Shown piece after piece: positions 6,179-6,313 of a stretch of 6,313 nt of DNA (within the stretch, counting starts at the first letter, position 1; the number at the start of each line of letters is the position of its first letter). The translations under genes were made by a program, and so were the position numbers. The stretch comes from an uncultured Lachnospiraceae bacterium (GTDB taxonomy: Bacteria; Bacillota; Clostridia; Lachnospirales; Lachnospiraceae): the NCBI GenBank assembly GCA_947175845.1, contig CAMWOK010000182.1:1-6313 (forward strand), read 5' to 3'. A model generated the notes under the pieces. The model worked only from the letters and a program-made list of their open reading frames with translations. It made no database searches and was not told the origin of the DNA.

Positions 6179-6207
6179 AGTATACCAAATTCCTCCACAG
6201 CTGACCA
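6179..6207 (-). promoter_or_regulatory. Candidate extended -10 promoter for the acp-ligase unit
   Basis: On the minus strand, TGGTCA (6202-6207) and TATACT (6179-6184) are 17 bp apart, and TGG directly before the -10 forms the TGnTATACT extended -10 element. It starts right after the stop of the upstream gene (6213) and would give a leader of about 215 nt before acp. The -35 matches 4 of 6 consensus bases. Confidence 0.5.
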
Positions 6208-6212
6208 GTTCC

Positions 6213-6313
6213 TTAAATCAGTTTTATCACAGCGCCGATTTTCAGGTTCGGATTCTCAATCCCCTTGAACATGATCTTGCACATATAGTAATAAAACAGT
6301 TCAAGCGTCTCCC
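6213..6313 (-). CDS. 3' end of an unidentified gene (cut by window edge)
   Basis: The last 32 codons of a frame entering from the right edge end in TAA at 6213. The visible tail begins ETLELFYYYMCKIM, and its last residues read KIGAVIKLI; it is aromatic-rich and then hydrophobic. I do not recognise a family. It reads as real coding sequence because it fills the frame to a stop placed directly before the acp-ligase promoter candidate. With the same direction and only about 5 nt between its stop and the -35 box, it may also read through into acp. It could belong to the same lipid or acyl pathway, but nothing visible proves it. Confidence 0.5.
   Translation of the reverse strand, partial: ETLELFYYYMCKIMFKGIENPNLKIGAVIKLI

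Noticed and set aside
6103..6198. 31-codon GTG-started minus-strand frame in the acp leader
   Set aside because: The peptide looks protein-like, but it overlaps the promoter candidate and lacks a well-spaced ribosome site; too weak to list as a gene.
5636..6268. 210-codon + strand frame opposite acp
   Set aside because: Antisense shadow of acp and its leader; no recognisable domain or ribosome site.
1..6313. CRISPR array, tRNA, rRNA or complete insertion sequence
   Set aside because: No regularly spaced repeats with unique spacers, no tRNA- or rRNA-like sequence and no transposase or integrase frame were seen; the only tandem repeats are the coding GH18 linker units.

Overview
The window looks like a piece of a Clostridia chromosome, most likely Lachnospiraceae-like. 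This rests on Gram-positive style AGGAG ribosome sites, sigma-A promoters, a membrane-anchored extracellular chitinase-like enzyme and the overall gene style; it is an inference, since no rRNA or marker gene is present. All recognisable genes lie on the minus strand, so the window is best read from right to left.

Right part (6313 to 4113): the 3' end of an unidentified gene is followed by a promoter candidate and a leader of about 215 nt. A two-gene unit then follows: a 73-residue stand-alone acyl carrier protein, and an AMP-forming acyl-CoA/acyl-ACP ligase of the ANL superfamily. The pair suggests a dedicated route for activating an acyl group and loading it onto a private carrier. The ligase gene ends in a strong hairpin.

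Middle (4112 to 2220): about 370 bp without a convincing gene is packed with inverted and direct repeats, including a 29-bp near-perfect palindrome. It looks like a REP/MITE-type interspersed element. Its left end holds a good sigma-A promoter for the next gene, a membrane-anchored glycoside hydrolase family 18 protein. That protein has an N-terminal anchor, a linker of four 12-residue repeats, a small chitin-binding-type module and a GH18 barrel with an intact DGxDxDxE motif.

Left part (2219 to 1): base composition drops sharply. After a ~200 bp junction holding a 49-codon small ORF of unknown nature come gajA (OLD-family ATPase plus Toprim nuclease, 632 aa) and, 4 nt later, the first 27 codons of a UvrD-like helicase, gajB. 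Together these are the Gabija anti-phage system. GajA senses and cleaves DNA and GajB is its helicase partner. The AT-rich composition against GC-richer neighbours suggests a horizontally acquired defence cassette that joins the chromosome just downstream of the GH18 gene.

The strongest identifications are Gabija, GH18, the ANL ligase and the ACP. The least explained parts are the repeat-rich intergenic block, the small ORF before gajA, and the long leader of the acp-ligase unit.
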